Assembly: GCA_025352865.1 (NCBI GenBank)
Contig: JANXSB010000287.1
Coordinates: forward strand, 1 to 7,455
Origin: Chthoniobacter sp.
Lineage (GTDB): Bacteria; Verrucomicrobiota; Verrucomicrobiia; Chthoniobacterales; Chthoniobacteraceae
Direction: 5' to 3'
DNA: 7,455 nt
Part shown: positions 7,121 to 7,455 of the stretch, one piece after another
Position numbering within the stretch: the stretch's first letter is position 1
How the letters are laid out: every line of letters starts with the position of its first letter
Made by a program: the position numbers and the translations under genes
The notes under the pieces: model-generated
What the model was told of the DNA's origin: nothing
The model's database searches: none
What the model saw: only the letters and a program-made list of their open reading frames with translations

Positions 7121-7455
7121 CAAGGCTGGGTCGTCGGCTGCGGGCCGGCGAGCGCATGCCGGCCATCGCTGGCTTTAGCGTGCGCGCCGATGTCTTTGGA
7201 AAGCGCGGGCAGATCTTTCACCGCCACGCCGCCGCCGAGCGCGGGGCTTTTTTCCTGGAGCGAAAAAATTCGGCGCGCCGGATCGCGGAGGCCGAGCTTC
7301 GCGGCGTCGTCCACCGCCTTGCCGTGCGCCCCGGCGAAGCGCGTGCCGGGGCCCTTCGCGTCTGGCAGGCCGGGGGCCGCGAGGTTGCCGTCGAATTCCA
7401 TTCCCGAGAGATCGGCGGCATCGTGATAGCGCTCGGGTGTGAGGCTGCGGGTGAC
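7120..7455 (-). CDS. C-terminal fragment of a probable right-handed parallel beta-helix protein (N-terminus outside the window)
   Basis: The frame is open to the right edge and gives 111 residues ending at TGA 7120-7122; a methionine at 7401 falls inside, so the true start lies beyond the window. The visible part resembles the last coils of pectate-lyase-like beta-helix proteins: DPARRIFSLQEKSPALGGGV matches the common pattern 'DP..gdFrL...SPAi..G', and the later KDIGAH matches the frequent terminal 'DIGAYE'. The end is a flexible, Pro/Thr-rich tail (GPQPTTQP). Known relatives are secreted polysaccharide lyases, epimerases or glycan-binding proteins, and such genes do occur in exopolysaccharide loci. 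The signal peptide and catalytic region cannot be seen, so enzyme activity is open. Composition and codon use look like its neighbours. Its stop overlaps the next gene's ATG by one base (TGATG), so it belongs to the same operon. The frame is well supported as coding; the family rests on two short motifs. Confidence 0.6.
   Translation of the reverse strand, partial: VTRSLTPERYHDAADLSGMEFDGNLAAPGLPDAKGPGTRFAGAHGKAVDDAAKLGLRDPARRIFSLQEKSPALGGGVAVKDLPALSKDIGAHAKASDGRHALAGPQPTTQP

Noticed and set aside
5924..7426. A 500-codon open frame on the + strand opposite the third glycosyltransferase
   Set aside because: It is antisense to a gene with complete GT4 motifs. The translation is Arg/Ala/Glu/Val-rich with no recognisable domain, and such long antisense frames are expected in GC-rich DNA with strong third-position bias.

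Overview
The window is a GC-rich (roughly two thirds G+C by eye), gene-dense piece of a bacterial surface polysaccharide locus (exopolysaccharide, capsule or O-antigen). The gene types point to a Gram-negative bacterium making a lipid-linked glycan by a Wzx/Wzy-like route. The high GC, frequent ATGA start/stop overlaps, near-absence of Shine-Dalgarno motifs and a beta-helix protein beside glycosyltransferases would fit Verrucomicrobiota or a similar group. That placement is a guess; no rRNA or taxonomic marker is present.

Layout. On the + strand, 1-288 is the C-terminal end of a WcaJ/ExoY-type phosphoglycosyl transferase, which loads the first sugar onto undecaprenyl phosphate. It overlaps by 11 bases a class I SAM-dependent methyltransferase (278-1033). 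Convergent to these, on the - strand and read from right to left, are: the end of a probable right-handed beta-helix protein (7120-7455, N-terminus outside the window); three GT4-type glycosyltransferases (5873-7120, 4764-5876, 3607-4767); an O-antigen ligase/polymerase-family membrane protein (2276-3610); and an acyltransferase-3 membrane protein (1053-2267). The two gene sets meet tail to tail with 19 bases between stop codons, where a small GC-rich hairpin sits.

Inferred joint role. The phosphoglycosyl transferase starts the repeat unit at the inner face of the cytoplasmic membrane and the GT4 enzymes extend it. The methyltransferase and acyltransferase decorate it. The O-antigen ligase-family protein polymerises or ligates it in the periplasm, and the beta-helix protein may bind, cut or epimerise the product. 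No flippase (Wzx) or chain-length regulator (Wzz) lies in the window, so the locus must extend beyond one or both ends or be split. The - strand genes are packed with 1-4 base start/stop overlaps and form one clear operon.

No tRNA, rRNA, CRISPR array, insertion sequence, phage gene or long repeat was seen. Apart from the 19-base and 8-base gaps every base lies in a gene, so there is no non-coding stretch over 300 bases. I see a coherent glycan locus of known families and nothing that clearly amounts to an undescribed system; the open points are substrate specificities and the partial beta-helix protein.
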